NCBI RefSeq assembly: GCF_002269505.1
Contig: NZ_NQKQ01000021.1
Coordinates: 24,275 to 88,274, forward strand
DNA from: Pseudomonas fragi
GTDB lineage: Bacteria > Pseudomonadota > Gammaproteobacteria > Pseudomonadales > Pseudomonadaceae
Length of the DNA: 64,000 bases
Direction of reading: 5' to 3'
The notes under the pieces: model-generated
What the model was told of the DNA's origin: nothing
The model's input: the letters and a program-made list of their open reading frames with translations, nothing else
Database searches by the model: none
In this document: positions 16,555 through 25,721 of the stretch, piece by piece
Position numbering within the stretch: position 1 is the stretch's first letter
Layout: every line of letters begins with the position of its first letter
Translations under genes and position numbers: made by a program

Positions 16555-17907
16555 CTAGTCTGCTTCAAATAACGCCATCGCCTCGACATGCGCTGTTTGC
16601 GGGAACATGTCGAGGATTGCGGCACGTTTTAACCGGTAACCCTGTTTCATCAATTCAACCGTGTCACGCGCCAGCGTGGCCGGGTTGCACGACACATACA
16701 CCAAACGTTTGGCACCCAGGCCAGACAACTTGCGCACCACTTCATAAGCACCGTCGCGAGGCGGGTCGAGCAGTACGGCATTGAAGCCGGCTTTGGCCCA
16801 GGTCGCATCCACCAATGGCTGCGACAGGTCGGCCTGAAAAAACACTGCATTATGCAGGCTGTTACTGACCGCGTTTTGCGCTGCGCGTTCGACCATGGTC
16901 GCAACACCTTCTACAGCCACAACTTCTCGAGCTTTTTGTGCCAGTGGTAAAGCGAAGTTACCCAGCCCACAGAACAAGTCAAGAATCCGTTCGTCAGCTT
17001 GTGGCGCAAGCCACTTTATGGCTTGAGCAACCATCGCTTCGTTGACGCCAGCATTGACCTGGACAAAATCCCCGGGGCGATACGCCAGTTTCAAACCCCA
17101 GGTTTCCAGACGATAGCCCAAGCTCTGAGTCAAATCGACCGGCTGTGGCTCACCTTCACCCTGCAGCCACAATTGGGCGTTATGGGTGATGCAAAAATCC
17201 TGCAGGACCTTCATGTCGGCATCGCTGAGCGGCGCCATATGACGCAGCAACACCGCGATGGCCGAGCCACTGAACAACTCGACATGGCCAAGAGCCTTGG
17301 GGTTGCCCAGTTGACGCAACATGGCGGGCAGCCCCGTCATGATAGGTTGCAAGGCCTGTACCAGAACCAAACAGTGATCAATGGCGACGATATCCTGGCT
17401 ACCCGCAGCCCGAAAACCCACTTCCAGATGCTTGGCCCGCGCATCCCAACGCACCGCGATGCGCGCCCGGCGGCGATAGCCGAACTCGGGGCCGGTCAAA
17501 GGTGCTGCCCACTCTTGAGGTTCGACACCCGCCACGCGGGACAGTTGCTCGGCCAACATGCGCTGTTTCAGTGCAAGCTGCTCTTCATGGGGCAAATGCT
17601 GCACGCTGCAACCGCCGCACTTGCTTGCATGGACACAGGGTGCCTCGCGACGGATCTCGCTGGCCTTGAAAACACGCTCGGTACGCGCCTCAACGACTTT
17701 GCCGTGGGCGCCCAGCACCCGCGCTTCAACTTCTTCACCCGCCAACGCACCCGCGACAAACCAGGTACGCCCTTCAATAAAGGCAATACCGCGGCCGTCA
17801 TTGGCCAGGCGCTCGATATTCAAACGCTGTTTCTTGCCCGTGGGCACTTGCGCAGCCTTGGTGCCGCCAGCAGGCTGGAAGCGCAGGCCTCTCTCTTGCT
17901 TGGCCAT
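16555..17907 (-). CDS. rlmD: 23S rRNA (uracil(1939)-C(5))-methyltransferase RlmD (RumA)
   Basis: A 450-residue SAM enzyme. It has an N-terminal TRAM-like domain (residues about 25-85), an iron-sulfur cluster site CVHASKCGGCSVQH near residue 92, the SAM motif LDLFCGLGNFALPLA, and catalytic cysteine VSCNPATLARD near residue 405. It methylates U1939 of 23S rRNA. Its ATG shares a base with the cysM stop (TGATG), so it is coupled to cysM, as in other pseudomonads. Confidence 0.97.
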   Translation of the reverse strand: MAKQERGLRFQPAGGTKAAQVPTGKKQRLNIERLANDGRGIAFIEGRTWFVAGALAGEEVEARVLGAHGKVVEARTERVFKASEIRREAPCVHASKCGGCSVQHLPHEEQLALKQRMLAEQLSRVAGVEPQEWAAPLTGPEFGYRRRARIAVRWDARAKHLEVGFRAAGSQDIVAIDHCLVLVQALQPIMTGLPAMLRQLGNPKALGHVELFSGSAIAVLLRHMAPLSDADMKVLQDFCITHNAQLWLQGEGEPQPVDLTQSLGYRLETWGLKLAYRPGDFVQVNAGVNEAMVAQAIKWLAPQADERILDLFCGLGNFALPLAQKAREVVAVEGVATMVERAAQNAVSNSLHNAVFFQADLSQPLVDATWAKAGFNAVLLDPPRDGAYEVVRKLSGLGAKRLVYVSCNPATLARDTVELMKQGYRLKRAAILDMFPQTAHVEAMALFEAD

Positions 17908-18809
17908 CAGTTGGGCGCGTCGTAGATGCCGGTCGACAGATAACGGTCGCCCCGGTCACAAATGATCGCGACCATCACCGCGTTTTCGACTTCCTGGTTC
18001 AGACGCAGCATGGCTGCTACCGCCCCGCCCGAGGACACACCACAGAAAATGCCTTCTTCACGGGCCAGGCGGCGGGTGACGTCTTCGGCTTCGCGCTGGG
18101 CCATGTCGACGATGCGATCTACGCGGTCAGCCTGGTAAATCTTGGGCAGATACTCGGTCGGCCAGCGACGGATACCCGGAATGGCAGAGCCTTCCATCGG
18201 TTGCAAACCGACGATCTGCACCCCCGGATTTTGCTCCTTGAGGTAGCGCGACACGCCCATGATGGTGCCAGTGGTGCCCATCGAACTGATGAAGTGGGTG
18301 ATCGTACCGTCGGTCTGACGCCAGATTTCAGGGCCGGTGCCGGTGTAGTGCGCCTCGGGGTTGTCACCGTTGGCGAACTGGTCGAGCACCTTGCCCAGGC
18401 CCTTGGCCTGCATCTGGTCGGCCAGGTCACGAGCACCTTCCATGCCCTCTTCCTGGCTGACCAGGATCAGCTCGGCACCATAGGCAGTCATCGCCGCCTT
18501 GCGCTCGGCGCTGGAGTTGTCGGGCATGATCAGGATCATCTTGTAGCCCTTGATCGCAGCGGCCATGGCCAGGGCAATCCCGGTATTGCCCGAGGTGGCT
18601 TCGATCAGGGTATCGCCGGGCTGGATCTGGCCGCGCGCTTCGGCGCGGGCAATCATCGACAGAGCCGGACGGTCCTTGACCGAGCCTGCAGGATTATTCC
18701 CTTCGAGCTTGAGCAACAAGGTGTTGGTGGTGTTTCCAGCCAGGCGCTGCAAGCGCACCAGCGGAGTGTTGCCGACGCAATCGGCGATAGTTGGGTACTG
18801 CAATGTCAT
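17907..18809 (-). CDS. cysM: Cysteine synthase B CysM
   Basis: A 300-residue PLP enzyme that makes cysteine from O-acetylserine and sulfide or thiosulfate. The PLP lysine is in GNNPAGSVKDRPALSMI (about residue 41). The SGNTGIALA phosphate loop and SSMGTTGTIMG are visible; the short active-site loop and the RRWPTEYLPKIY segment point to CysM rather than CysK. I start at MTLQYPTIADCVGNTPLVRL; an upstream extension of the frame lacks support. It precedes rlmD with a one-base overlap. Confidence 0.96.
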   Translation of the reverse strand: MTLQYPTIADCVGNTPLVRLQRLAGNTTNTLLLKLEGNNPAGSVKDRPALSMIARAEARGQIQPGDTLIEATSGNTGIALAMAAAIKGYKMILIMPDNSSAERKAAMTAYGAELILVSQEEGMEGARDLADQMQAKGLGKVLDQFANGDNPEAHYTGTGPEIWRQTDGTITHFISSMGTTGTIMGVSRYLKEQNPGVQIVGLQPMEGSAIPGIRRWPTEYLPKIYQADRVDRIVDMAQREAEDVTRRLAREEGIFCGVSSGGAVAAMLRLNQEVENAVMVAIICDRGDRYLSTGIYDAPN

Positions 18810-18934
18810 GGCGTATTCGCAATCCAGACCGCGGGGCCGCACATCATACCGACAAACGCCCGGAGCCCATATCACGCAAAGTACGGTGCTTATGGTTAAA
18901 GGCTATAAGCGCCGCAAGCCCATCACAATAATTC

Positions 18935-19023
18935 CTGTGGGAGCCGGGCTTGCCCGCGATGCTGACACCGCGGTCTGTCAGGTAAACGGGCTGATGCCCT
19001 CGTGGGCAAGCCCGCTCCCACAG
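18935..19023. repeat. REPIN: paired REP sequences (GTGGGAGCGGGCTTGCCCGCGA type)
   Basis: Two inverted REP sequences about 40 bases apart. The left is CTGTGGGAGCCGGGCTTGCC and the right, as reverse complement, CTGTGGGAGCGGGCTTGCCC. The loop holds the usual TGACACCGC...TGTCAG secondary arms. This is the classical doublet form of Pseudomonas REPs mobilised in trans by RAYT transposases; no RAYT gene is in the window. It lies in the cysM promoter side region, downstream of the sensor kinase gene. Confidence 0.9.
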
Positions 19024-19052
19024 GGATGTATAAACAGCGGCGGCCTGAGCGT

Positions 19053-20414
19053 TTACGCGATATGTCCTGCCGGCAGGCGAACATGCACCCGCAACCCGCC
19101 CCCATGGTTCTCGGCCCATAAACTGCCACCCTGCAGACGCAGGGCATTGCGCGCAATGCTCAACCCCAGACCGAAACCGCCATCACCCGGCCGCGAACCG
19201 TCGAGCCGGGTAAAGGGCGCAAAAATCCGCTCCAGTTCTTCAGGGGCCACGCCACCGCCCTGATCGTCGAGCCATAAATGCCACATGTCGCCTTCGCGCT
19301 GGCCGCTGAGGCTGACGATGCCGTCTGGCGGTGAATGGCGGATGGCGTTGCGCAAAATGTTCTCCAGCGCCTGGGCCAGGCTGTTGAGGTGCCCGCGCAC
19401 CCAGCAATGCTCATCCACCCGGCAAGGCAGCCGCGATTGCGGCCAGCCACTTTCAAAGCGGGCATTTTCGGTGAGCATCTCCCACAACGCCTGCACCTGG
19501 ATATCTTCCACCGGCAGCGGCCCGCGCTCGGCGTCCAGCCAGGCCAATTGCAGGGTGTCCTCGACCAGCCGCTGCATGCCGTCGACTTCGCGACTCAAAC
19601 GCTCGCGCAAGGCCTCAACTCCTTGCTCACTGTCACAAGCCACCCGCAAGCGGCTCAAGGGCGTGCGCAGCTCATGGGACAGATCACGAAGCAATTGCTG
19701 CTGTTGCGACACCGTGCTCTGCAAACGCTCGGACATTTGATCGAACGCCCGCGCCAGCTCGCCCAGCTCATCCTGACGGCTGGTGGTCTGGCTCGACAGC
19801 CTTGCCCCCAACTGATCGGCCCGCCAGGCGTTGGCCTGCTCGCGCAGATGGTTGAGCGGCACGATCAGCACGCGGTACAGGCCCACGCACAGCAACAGCG
19901 TGAGCAAACCCGGAATCACGCCATTGGTAACAATGCGCCAGACCACCTGGGAGCGCCCCGGCATGAAGCGCTGCGGCAACTCGATGACCAGGCTGCCCAT
20001 GGACGGGTCCCGGGGAAATGGCACCTTGATCCACGGCCGTGCCGTCTTGATATGGCTGATGGGCCAGTCCAGGCCGCGCAAAAAGGTCAGGCGCTCACTT
20101 TCACGATCACTCAGCGGGTAGCTGCTCAGTGATTGCAGGTCCTGGCCAATCACCCCGACCCAGCCGGGTTCCTTGTGGCCCATGGCTTGCAGCCACTGGT
20201 CGACCCCGGTTTGCTGGCCGGTCTCCCAGGCGCGCTCGGCTTCACCGGCATAGCGCACCAGCGTGCCATGGGCCTGTTCGGACAAGAACCCGGTGCGTTT
20301 GTCCATGTAACGGCCCCAGGACCAACTGAGCCAGATCATCAACAAACAGAACACCACCAGCAAACAGGCCAGTTTCCAGAACACCGAGTTTTTGCCGGGC
20401 ACCTTACAAGGCAT
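19053..20414 (-). CDS. Two-component sensor histidine kinase (PirS-like position)
   Basis: A 453-residue membrane kinase. Hydrophobic spans near residues 10-32 and 150-172 flank a periplasmic sensor region of about 120 residues, followed by HAMP, HisKA (phosphoacceptor histidine in RDLSHELRTPLSRLR, about residue 243), and HATPase (DDQGGGVAPEELERIFAPFT and GGFGLGLSIARNA). It overlaps the regulator gene by about ten bases. In P. aeruginosa this position beside gacS holds pirRS, linked to enterobactin uptake, but no pirA receptor gene is present here, so the signal may differ. A GTG one codon upstream is an alternative start. Confidence 0.88.
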   Translation of the reverse strand: MPCKVPGKNSVFWKLACLLVVFCLLMIWLSWSWGRYMDKRTGFLSEQAHGTLVRYAGEAERAWETGQQTGVDQWLQAMGHKEPGWVGVIGQDLQSLSSYPLSDRESERLTFLRGLDWPISHIKTARPWIKVPFPRDPSMGSLVIELPQRFMPGRSQVVWRIVTNGVIPGLLTLLLCVGLYRVLIVPLNHLREQANAWRADQLGARLSSQTTSRQDELGELARAFDQMSERLQSTVSQQQQLLRDLSHELRTPLSRLRVACDSEQGVEALRERLSREVDGMQRLVEDTLQLAWLDAERGPLPVEDIQVQALWEMLTENARFESGWPQSRLPCRVDEHCWVRGHLNSLAQALENILRNAIRHSPPDGIVSLSGQREGDMWHLWLDDQGGGVAPEELERIFAPFTRLDGSRPGDGGFGLGLSIARNALRLQGGSLWAENHGGGLRVHVRLPAGHIA

Positions 20415-21129
20415 CACTGGCGCTCAGCACATAGCCCTTGCCCCACACCGTGCGCACTTCGCGCTGGTGGTAGCCGATGGTCTTGAGTTTGCGCCGGATC
20501 TGGCTGATATGCATGTCCAGGCTACGATCGTGGGCGGCATAGCCGCGTTGCAAGACCTGCTGATAGAGGAACGCCTTGCTCAGCACCTCGTCGGCATTAC
20601 GCTGCAAGGTGTCGAGCAGGCGGAATTCGCTACGGGTCAAGCCGGCCCATTGCTCGCCACAGCGCACATCACTGCTGTCTTCATCAAACAACAAACCGCT
20701 TTCGGGCGCTGGCAGCTGTGCGATACCGGCACCCGGCATGCGATCCAGAGCCACGCGACGCAAGATGGCCTGAATGCGCACCCGCAGCTCGGCCATGCTG
20801 AAGGGCTTGGGCAGGTAATCATCGGCGCCCAGCTGGAACCCGCTGATGCGGTCGGCCTCGGCGCCCAGCGCCGACATCAGAATCACCGGCAAAGCGTGGG
20901 TCTGGCGCAGTTGCGTAAGTACCTGCAAGCCGTTCATGCCGGGCAGCAGGATATCCATCAGGACCACGTCGAAGTGTTCCTGCCGGGCCCGGGCCAGACC
21001 CTCCTGGCCATTCTGGCACCAGATCACGTCGAAGCCGCAGCGCACCAGTTGCTCGTGCAGGTAGGCGCCCAGAACAGGATCGTCTTCGATGGTCAAAAGG
21101 CGCGAAGGGCTAACAGCTACGGGATTCAT
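20404..21129 (-). CDS. OmpR/PhoB family response regulator (PirR-like position)
   Basis: A 241-residue regulator with a receiver domain (acidic pair IEDD; phosphoacceptor aspartate in DVVLMDILLPGMNGLQ, about residue 57; conserved lysine in DDYLPKPFSMAEL) and a C-terminal winged helix (GLTRSEFRLLDTLQRNADEV, SLDMHISQIRRKLKTIGYHQ, VRTVWGKGYVLS). The start at ATG 21129 (MNPVAVSPSRLLTI) is the simplest; a TTG four codons upstream is possible, and neither has a strong ribosome site. It is co-transcribed with the kinase gene and divergent from gacS. Confidence 0.9.
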   Translation of the reverse strand: MNPVAVSPSRLLTIEDDPVLGAYLHEQLVRCGFDVIWCQNGQEGLARARQEHFDVVLMDILLPGMNGLQVLTQLRQTHALPVILMSALGAEADRISGFQLGADDYLPKPFSMAELRVRIQAILRRVALDRMPGAGIAQLPAPESGLLFDEDSSDVRCGEQWAGLTRSEFRLLDTLQRNADEVLSKAFLYQQVLQRGYAAHDRSLDMHISQIRRKLKTIGYHQREVRTVWGKGYVLSASDAL

Positions 21130-21331
21130 TAGCGTCTGCAAGTAATTCTCAATCGTTGATTATTCAAGATTGAGCCCCTGCGGGCAACCGGCATGGGCTT
21201 TACCCGGTCTGATAAACAGAAATTGAGGGCAAATTTTCAAAGATTTGCCGGGCAGCATATGGCTACACTGCCACCTGATCCCGGCGGGATGCCCGGACCA
21301 CTCTTAAAAGAATGCAGGGCTGGAGAGTTGC

Positions 21332-24097
21332 GTGCTTAAAAACCTCGGTATCAAAGGCCGCGTATTGCTGCTTACGTTATTGCCCGTCAGCTTGATGGCA
21401 AGCGTGCTCGGCGGCTATTTCACCTGGCTGCAACAGTCCGAGCTGCAATCACAACTGTTGCAACGCGGCGAAATGATTGCCGAACAACTCGCCCCGCTGG
21501 TGGCCCCCGCCATGGGCCGCCACGACACCGCTCTGCTGGCCCGTATCGCCACCGAATCCCTTGAACAACAGGATGTGCGCGCCGTCGCTTTCCTCAACGC
21601 CAACCACGAACCGCTGGCCCATGCCGGGCCGACCATGCTCAATCAGGCTCCGCTGGGCAGCAGTACCCATCTGCAGCAGCGCACCGACAACGATGCCACG
21701 CGCTATTTATTGCCAGTGTTTGGCCGCCATCGCAATCTGGCCGGGGATGTGATCCCCAACGAAGCCCATCGGCTGCTGGGCTGGGTCGAGCTGGAGCTGT
21801 CCCATAACGGCATGCTGCTGCGCAGCTATCGCAATCTGTTTGCCAGCCTGCTGTTGATCGTCACCGGGCTGGTGCTGACCACCCTGCTGGCCTTGCGCAT
21901 GAGCCGCACCATCAATGCACCGCTGGGGCAGATCAAGCAAGCCGTGGCCCAGCTCAAGGACGGGCATCTGGAAACCCGCTTGCCGCCCCTGGGCAGCCAC
22001 GAGCTGGACGAACTGGCCTCGGGCATCAACCGCATGGCCGAAACCCTGCACAATGCCCAGGAAGAACTGCAGCACAGCGTCGACCAGGCCACCGAAGACG
22101 TGCGCCAGAACCTCGAAACCATCGAAATCCAGAATCTGGAACTCGACCTGGCGCGCAAGGAAGCCCTGGAGGCCAGCCGTATAAAGTCCGAATTTTTGGC
22201 CAATATGAGCCACGAAATCCGCACTCCGCTCAACGGCATCCTCGGCTTTACCCACCTGCTGCAAAAAAGCGAGCTGACTGCGCGCCAGTTCGACTACCTG
22301 AACACCATTGAAAAATCGGCCGACAACCTGCTGGGCATCATCAACGAGATCCTCGATTTTTCGAAGATCGAGGCCGGCAAGCTGGTGCTCGATACCATCC
22401 CGTTCAATTTGCGCGACCTGCTGCAAGACACCCTGACCATTCTTGCCCCTTCGGCCCACGACAAGGGCCTGGAACTGGTCAGCCTGGTGTATCGCGACAC
22501 CCCGCTGTCGCTGATAGGTGACCCGCTGCGGCTCAAGCAGATTCTCACCAACCTGATCAACAACGCGATCAAGTTCACCCGCGAAGGCACCATTGCGGTA
22601 CGCGCAATGCTTGAAGACCAGGATGAAAACGAAACCGACGGCAGCGTGCAGCTACGTATCAGTGTGCAGGACACCGGCATCGGCCTCACCGCCCAGGATA
22701 TCCGCGCCCTGTTCCAGGCCTTCAGCCAGGCCGACAACTCGCTGTCTCGCCAGCCCGGCGGCACCGGCTTGGGCCTGGTGATTTCCAAGCGACTGGTGGA
22801 GCAGATGGGCGGCGAAATCGGCGTTGAAAGCACGCCCGGCGAAGGCTCGGTATTCTGGATCAGCGTCCGGTTGCCCAAAGCCCGCGATGATATCGAAGAC
22901 TTGCCCGGTGCACCGTTGCTGGGCCGGCGCGTGGCGATCCTGGAGAAACACGATCTGGCCCGCCAGGCCCTGCACCATCAGCTGGAAGACTGCGGCCTGG
23001 AAGTCACGCCTTGCACCACCCTGGAAAACCTCACCAACTGCGTGACCGGCGCCCACCAGACTGCCCAGGCAATCGACCTCGCCGTACTCGGGGTGACGGC
23101 CAATGACACCCCGCCCGAACGCCTCAACCAGCATATCTGGGACCTTGAGCACCTGGGCTGCAAAGTCCTGGTCCTGTGCCCGACCACTGAACAGGGGCTG
23201 TTCAACACGGTGGTGGACAACCCCCACAGCCAGTTGCAGGCCAAACCTGCCTGTACCCGTAAATTGCGCCGGGCCCTGGCCGATCTGATCAGCCCGCGAC
23301 AAACCCGCAGCGAGCCGGGTGAGCCACTGGCCAGCCGCGCGCCGCGCATCCTGTGTGTCGATGACAACCCGGCCAACCTGCTGCTGGTGCAAACCCTGCT
23401 TGAAGGCATGGGCGCCAAGGTAACGGCGGCGGACAGCGGTTATGCCGCCATTGATGCGGTCAAGACGCAAGACTTCGATCTGGTGCTGATGGATGTGCAA
23501 ATGCCCGGCATGGACGGGCGCGAGACCACGGAAGTCCTGCGCCAGTGGGAAAGCGAGCGCCACTGTACGCCGCTGCCGATTGTTGCGCTGACGGCCCACG
23601 CCATGGCCAACGAAAAACGCGCCCTGCTGCAAAGCGGCATGGATGACTACCTGACCAAGCCGATCAGCGAGCGGCAACTGGCTCAGGTGGTATTGAAGTG
23701 GACCGGGCTGGCCTTGCGCAATCAGGCCAGCGATCACCACCACGAACCGCCGCGCCACACCACACAACTGCCCGTACTCGATCACGATGAAGGGCTGCGC
23801 CTGGCGGCAGGCAAGGCGGATCTGGCCATCGACATGCTGGCCATGCTGCTGGCCTCGCTGGAGGCTGACCGTGATGCCATCCGCCAGGCCCGTGAAGCCA
23901 GGGACAACAACGCGCTGATCGAACGCGTCCACCGCTTGCACGGCGCAACCCGCTACTGCGGCGTACCGCAATTGCGTGCGGCCTGCCAGCGCAGCGAGAC
24001 CCTGCTTAAGCAGGCAAGCCCCAACGCCGTCGCCGCTCTCGACGAGCTGGACCAGGCCATCACCCGTTTGGCCAAAGAAGCACGCAGTACTGCATAA
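21332..24097 (+). CDS. gacS: Hybrid sensor histidine kinase GacS (BarA type)
   Basis: A 921-residue unorthodox kinase starting with GTG behind a TGGAGAG site. Order: transmembrane span (about 10-30), periplasmic region, second span (about 168-188), HAMP (190-245), HisKA with phospho-histidine in NMSHEIRTPLNG (His294), HATPase (GGTGLGLVISKRLVEQMGGE), receiver (DLVLMDVQMPGMDG, aspartate near 722), and HPt (ERVHRLHGATRYCGVPQL, near 866). GacS phosphorylates GacA, which drives small RNAs of the Rsm system and so secondary metabolism, biofilm and exoproducts. No GacA-type TGTAAG palindrome or Rsm RNA was seen in this window. Confidence 0.97.
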   Translation: MLKNLGIKGRVLLLTLLPVSLMASVLGGYFTWLQQSELQSQLLQRGEMIAEQLAPLVAPAMGRHDTALLARIATESLEQQDVRAVAFLNANHEPLAHAGPTMLNQAPLGSSTHLQQRTDNDATRYLLPVFGRHRNLAGDVIPNEAHRLLGWVELELSHNGMLLRSYRNLFASLLLIVTGLVLTTLLALRMSRTINAPLGQIKQAVAQLKDGHLETRLPPLGSHELDELASGINRMAETLHNAQEELQHSVDQATEDVRQNLETIEIQNLELDLARKEALEASRIKSEFLANMSHEIRTPLNGILGFTHLLQKSELTARQFDYLNTIEKSADNLLGIINEILDFSKIEAGKLVLDTIPFNLRDLLQDTLTILAPSAHDKGLELVSLVYRDTPLSLIGDPLRLKQILTNLINNAIKFTREGTIAVRAMLEDQDENETDGSVQLRISVQDTGIGLTAQDIRALFQAFSQADNSLSRQPGGTGLGLVISKRLVEQMGGEIGVESTPGEGSVFWISVRLPKARDDIEDLPGAPLLGRRVAILEKHDLARQALHHQLEDCGLEVTPCTTLENLTNCVTGAHQTAQAIDLAVLGVTANDTPPERLNQHIWDLEHLGCKVLVLCPTTEQGLFNTVVDNPHSQLQAKPACTRKLRRALADLISPRQTRSEPGEPLASRAPRILCVDDNPANLLLVQTLLEGMGAKVTAADSGYAAIDAVKTQDFDLVLMDVQMPGMDGRETTEVLRQWESERHCTPLPIVALTAHAMANEKRALLQSGMDDYLTKPISERQLAQVVLKWTGLALRNQASDHHHEPPRHTTQLPVLDHDEGLRLAAGKADLAIDMLAMLLASLEADRDAIRQAREARDNNALIERVHRLHGATRYCGVPQLRAACQRSETLLKQASPNAVAALDELDQAITRLAKEARSTA

Positions 24098-24107
24098 CCC
24101 GTAATTT

Positions 24108-24211
24108 TGTAGTCGCTGCCGAGGCACGAGGTTGCGATGGGCTGCAAAGCGGCCCCGCCCTTGAAGGTCCTGCGGCCCTTATCGCAGCCTCGTACCTCGT
24201 CAGCGACTACA
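24108..24211. repeat. Palindromic intergenic repeat, TGTAGTCGCTG family, copy C
   Basis: A 104-base element between gacS and ldhA. The outer arms TGTAGTCGCTGCCGAGGCAC and CGTCAGCGACTACA pair with interruptions, and inner arms GTTGCGATGGGC and CCTTATCGCAGCC also pair. The middle (GCGGCCCCGCCCTTGAAGGT) is close to copy B at 14074-14179. It may terminate gacS transcription. Confidence 0.85.
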
Positions 24212-24242
24212 TTGTTCAGGCTCACACACCAAGGAAGACCCC

Positions 24243-25232
24243 ATGCGCACGATTCTATTCAGCAGCCAGACCTACGACCGCGACAGCTTTACCGCAGCGG
24301 CACAAGATGACGGCAACGAGCTGCACTTCCAGCCGGCGCGCCTGACCCTGGACACCGCAGCGCTGGCCCATGACTACGAAGTGGTCTGCCCATTTATCAA
24401 TGACGACCTCAGCGCCCCGGTACTGGAGCAACTCGCCGCCGGCAATACGCGGCTGATCGCCCTGCGTTCGGCCGGCTACAACCATGTCGACCTGCCCGCC
24501 GCCAAACGCCTGGGCCTGAGTGTGGTGCGCGTACCCGCATACTCGCCCCACGCCGTCGCGGAACATGCCGTGGCCCTTATCCTGGCGCTCAACCGCCGCT
24601 TGCACCGCGCCTACAATCGCACCCGCGAAGGCGACTTCACCCTGCACGGGCTGACCGGCTTTGACCTGGTGGGCAAAACCGTGGGGGTGGTCGGTACCGG
24701 CCAGATCGGCGCCACGTTCGGCAAGATCATGGCCGGGTTCGGCTGCAAGCTCATGTGTTTTGACCCGTACCCAAACGCCGAACTGCTGGCACTCGGGGCT
24801 CAGTATGTCAGCCTGCCCGAGCTGCTGGCCGGTTCGCATATCATCTCCCTGCACTGCCCGCTGACCGCTGACAACAAGCACCTGATCAACGCCGCCAGCC
24901 TGGCCACCCTCAAGCATGGCGCCATGCTGATCAACACCGGACGCGGCGCACTGGTCGACACTCCGGCACTGATCGAAGCACTGAAAAACGGTCAACTGGG
25001 CTATCTGGGCCTGGACGTCTACGAGGAAGAAGCCCAGTTGTTTTTCGAGGACCGCTCCGATCTGCCTTTGCAGGATGATGTGCTGGCACGGCTGCTGACC
25101 TTCCCCAATGTGATCATTACCGCCCATCAGGCGTTTCTGACCCGCGAGGCGTTGAATGCAATCGCCAGCACGACCCTGAGCAATATCGTGGCCTGGAAAA
25201 ACGGCGTGGCGCAAAACCTGATCGAAGGTTGA
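24243..25232 (+). CDS. ldhA: Fermentative D-lactate dehydrogenase LdhA (2-hydroxyacid dehydrogenase)
   Basis: A 329-residue NAD-dependent D-2-hydroxyacid dehydrogenase reducing pyruvate to D-lactate. Marks are FSSQTYDRDSF at the N-terminus, ALRSAGYNHVDLPAAKRLGL, the Rossmann motif VGVVGTGQIGATFGKIMAGF, INTGRGALVDTPALIEALKN with the catalytic arginine region, GLDVYEEEAQLFFEDRS, and ITAHQAFLTREAL with the catalytic histidine. GGAAGACCCC precedes the ATG. The gene next to gacS is ldhA in P. aeruginosa as I recall, which supports the name. Confidence 0.92.
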   Translation: MRTILFSSQTYDRDSFTAAAQDDGNELHFQPARLTLDTAALAHDYEVVCPFINDDLSAPVLEQLAAGNTRLIALRSAGYNHVDLPAAKRLGLSVVRVPAYSPHAVAEHAVALILALNRRLHRAYNRTREGDFTLHGLTGFDLVGKTVGVVGTGQIGATFGKIMAGFGCKLMCFDPYPNAELLALGAQYVSLPELLAGSHIISLHCPLTADNKHLINAASLATLKHGAMLINTGRGALVDTPALIEALKNGQLGYLGLDVYEEEAQLFFEDRSDLPLQDDVLARLLTFPNVIITAHQAFLTREALNAIASTTLSNIVAWKNGVAQNLIEG

Positions 25233-25283
25233 GCCTGGACGTTGATGCCTGCGTGCTAGCATAGCGACTTACTTGGAGGACCC

Positions 25284-25721
25284 ATGGTCGAACACGATTT
25301 TCGCTACAGCCTGCTTAACCCGCAGCACACCCTGATTGAATGCCGCGCTCTGGCGCCGGGCCTGTATCAAGTCACCGGCAACGGTGGTTCGATTCAAGCC
25401 GGTGACGTGCTGATTGTGTCCCTCAAAGGCAGCAAGACCTTGTCCATGCGCTTGAGCGTCGACAAGGTTCGTCACCTGATCAACCCGCGCGGCCAATGGG
25501 TTGCCGTGACCAAGGGGCCGGTTTTCGGCGAATTGGCGATTCATGAGTGGCAGGTCAACTGCGATGCTTGCGCCAAAGAACTGAAATTCGAGTTCGCGGT
25601 GGACGCCAAACTTGGCACCAAGGCCCAAAAGCCTGCAGCCACGGCGCGCATTGCCGAGCTGGGCTGGAGCACTGAAGGCAGCAAGCATGTGTGCCCGCAA
25701 TGCCAAAAGGCCGCGCAATGA
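25284..25721 (+). CDS. Hypothetical protein with two CxxC pairs
   Basis: A 145-residue soluble protein, MVEHDFRYSLLNPQHTLIEC onward, with a central CDAC (about residue 99) and a C-terminal CPQC (about 139). The two pairs are spaced as in a small zinc ribbon. GGAGGACCC precedes the ATG, a strong ribosome site. Its stop overlaps the start of the META-domain lipoprotein gene (ATGA), so the two are coupled. I do not recognise a named family; metal binding is inferred from the cysteines. Confidence 0.8.
   Translation: MVEHDFRYSLLNPQHTLIECRALAPGLYQVTGNGGSIQAGDVLIVSLKGSKTLSMRLSVDKVRHLINPRGQWVAVTKGPVFGELAIHEWQVNCDACAKELKFEFAVDAKLGTKAQKPAATARIAELGWSTEGSKHVCPQCQKAAQ

Noticed and set aside
22652..24127. 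491-residue open frame antisense to gacS
   Set aside because: Shadow of the gacS receiver and HPt region; no recognisable protein and no ribosome site.
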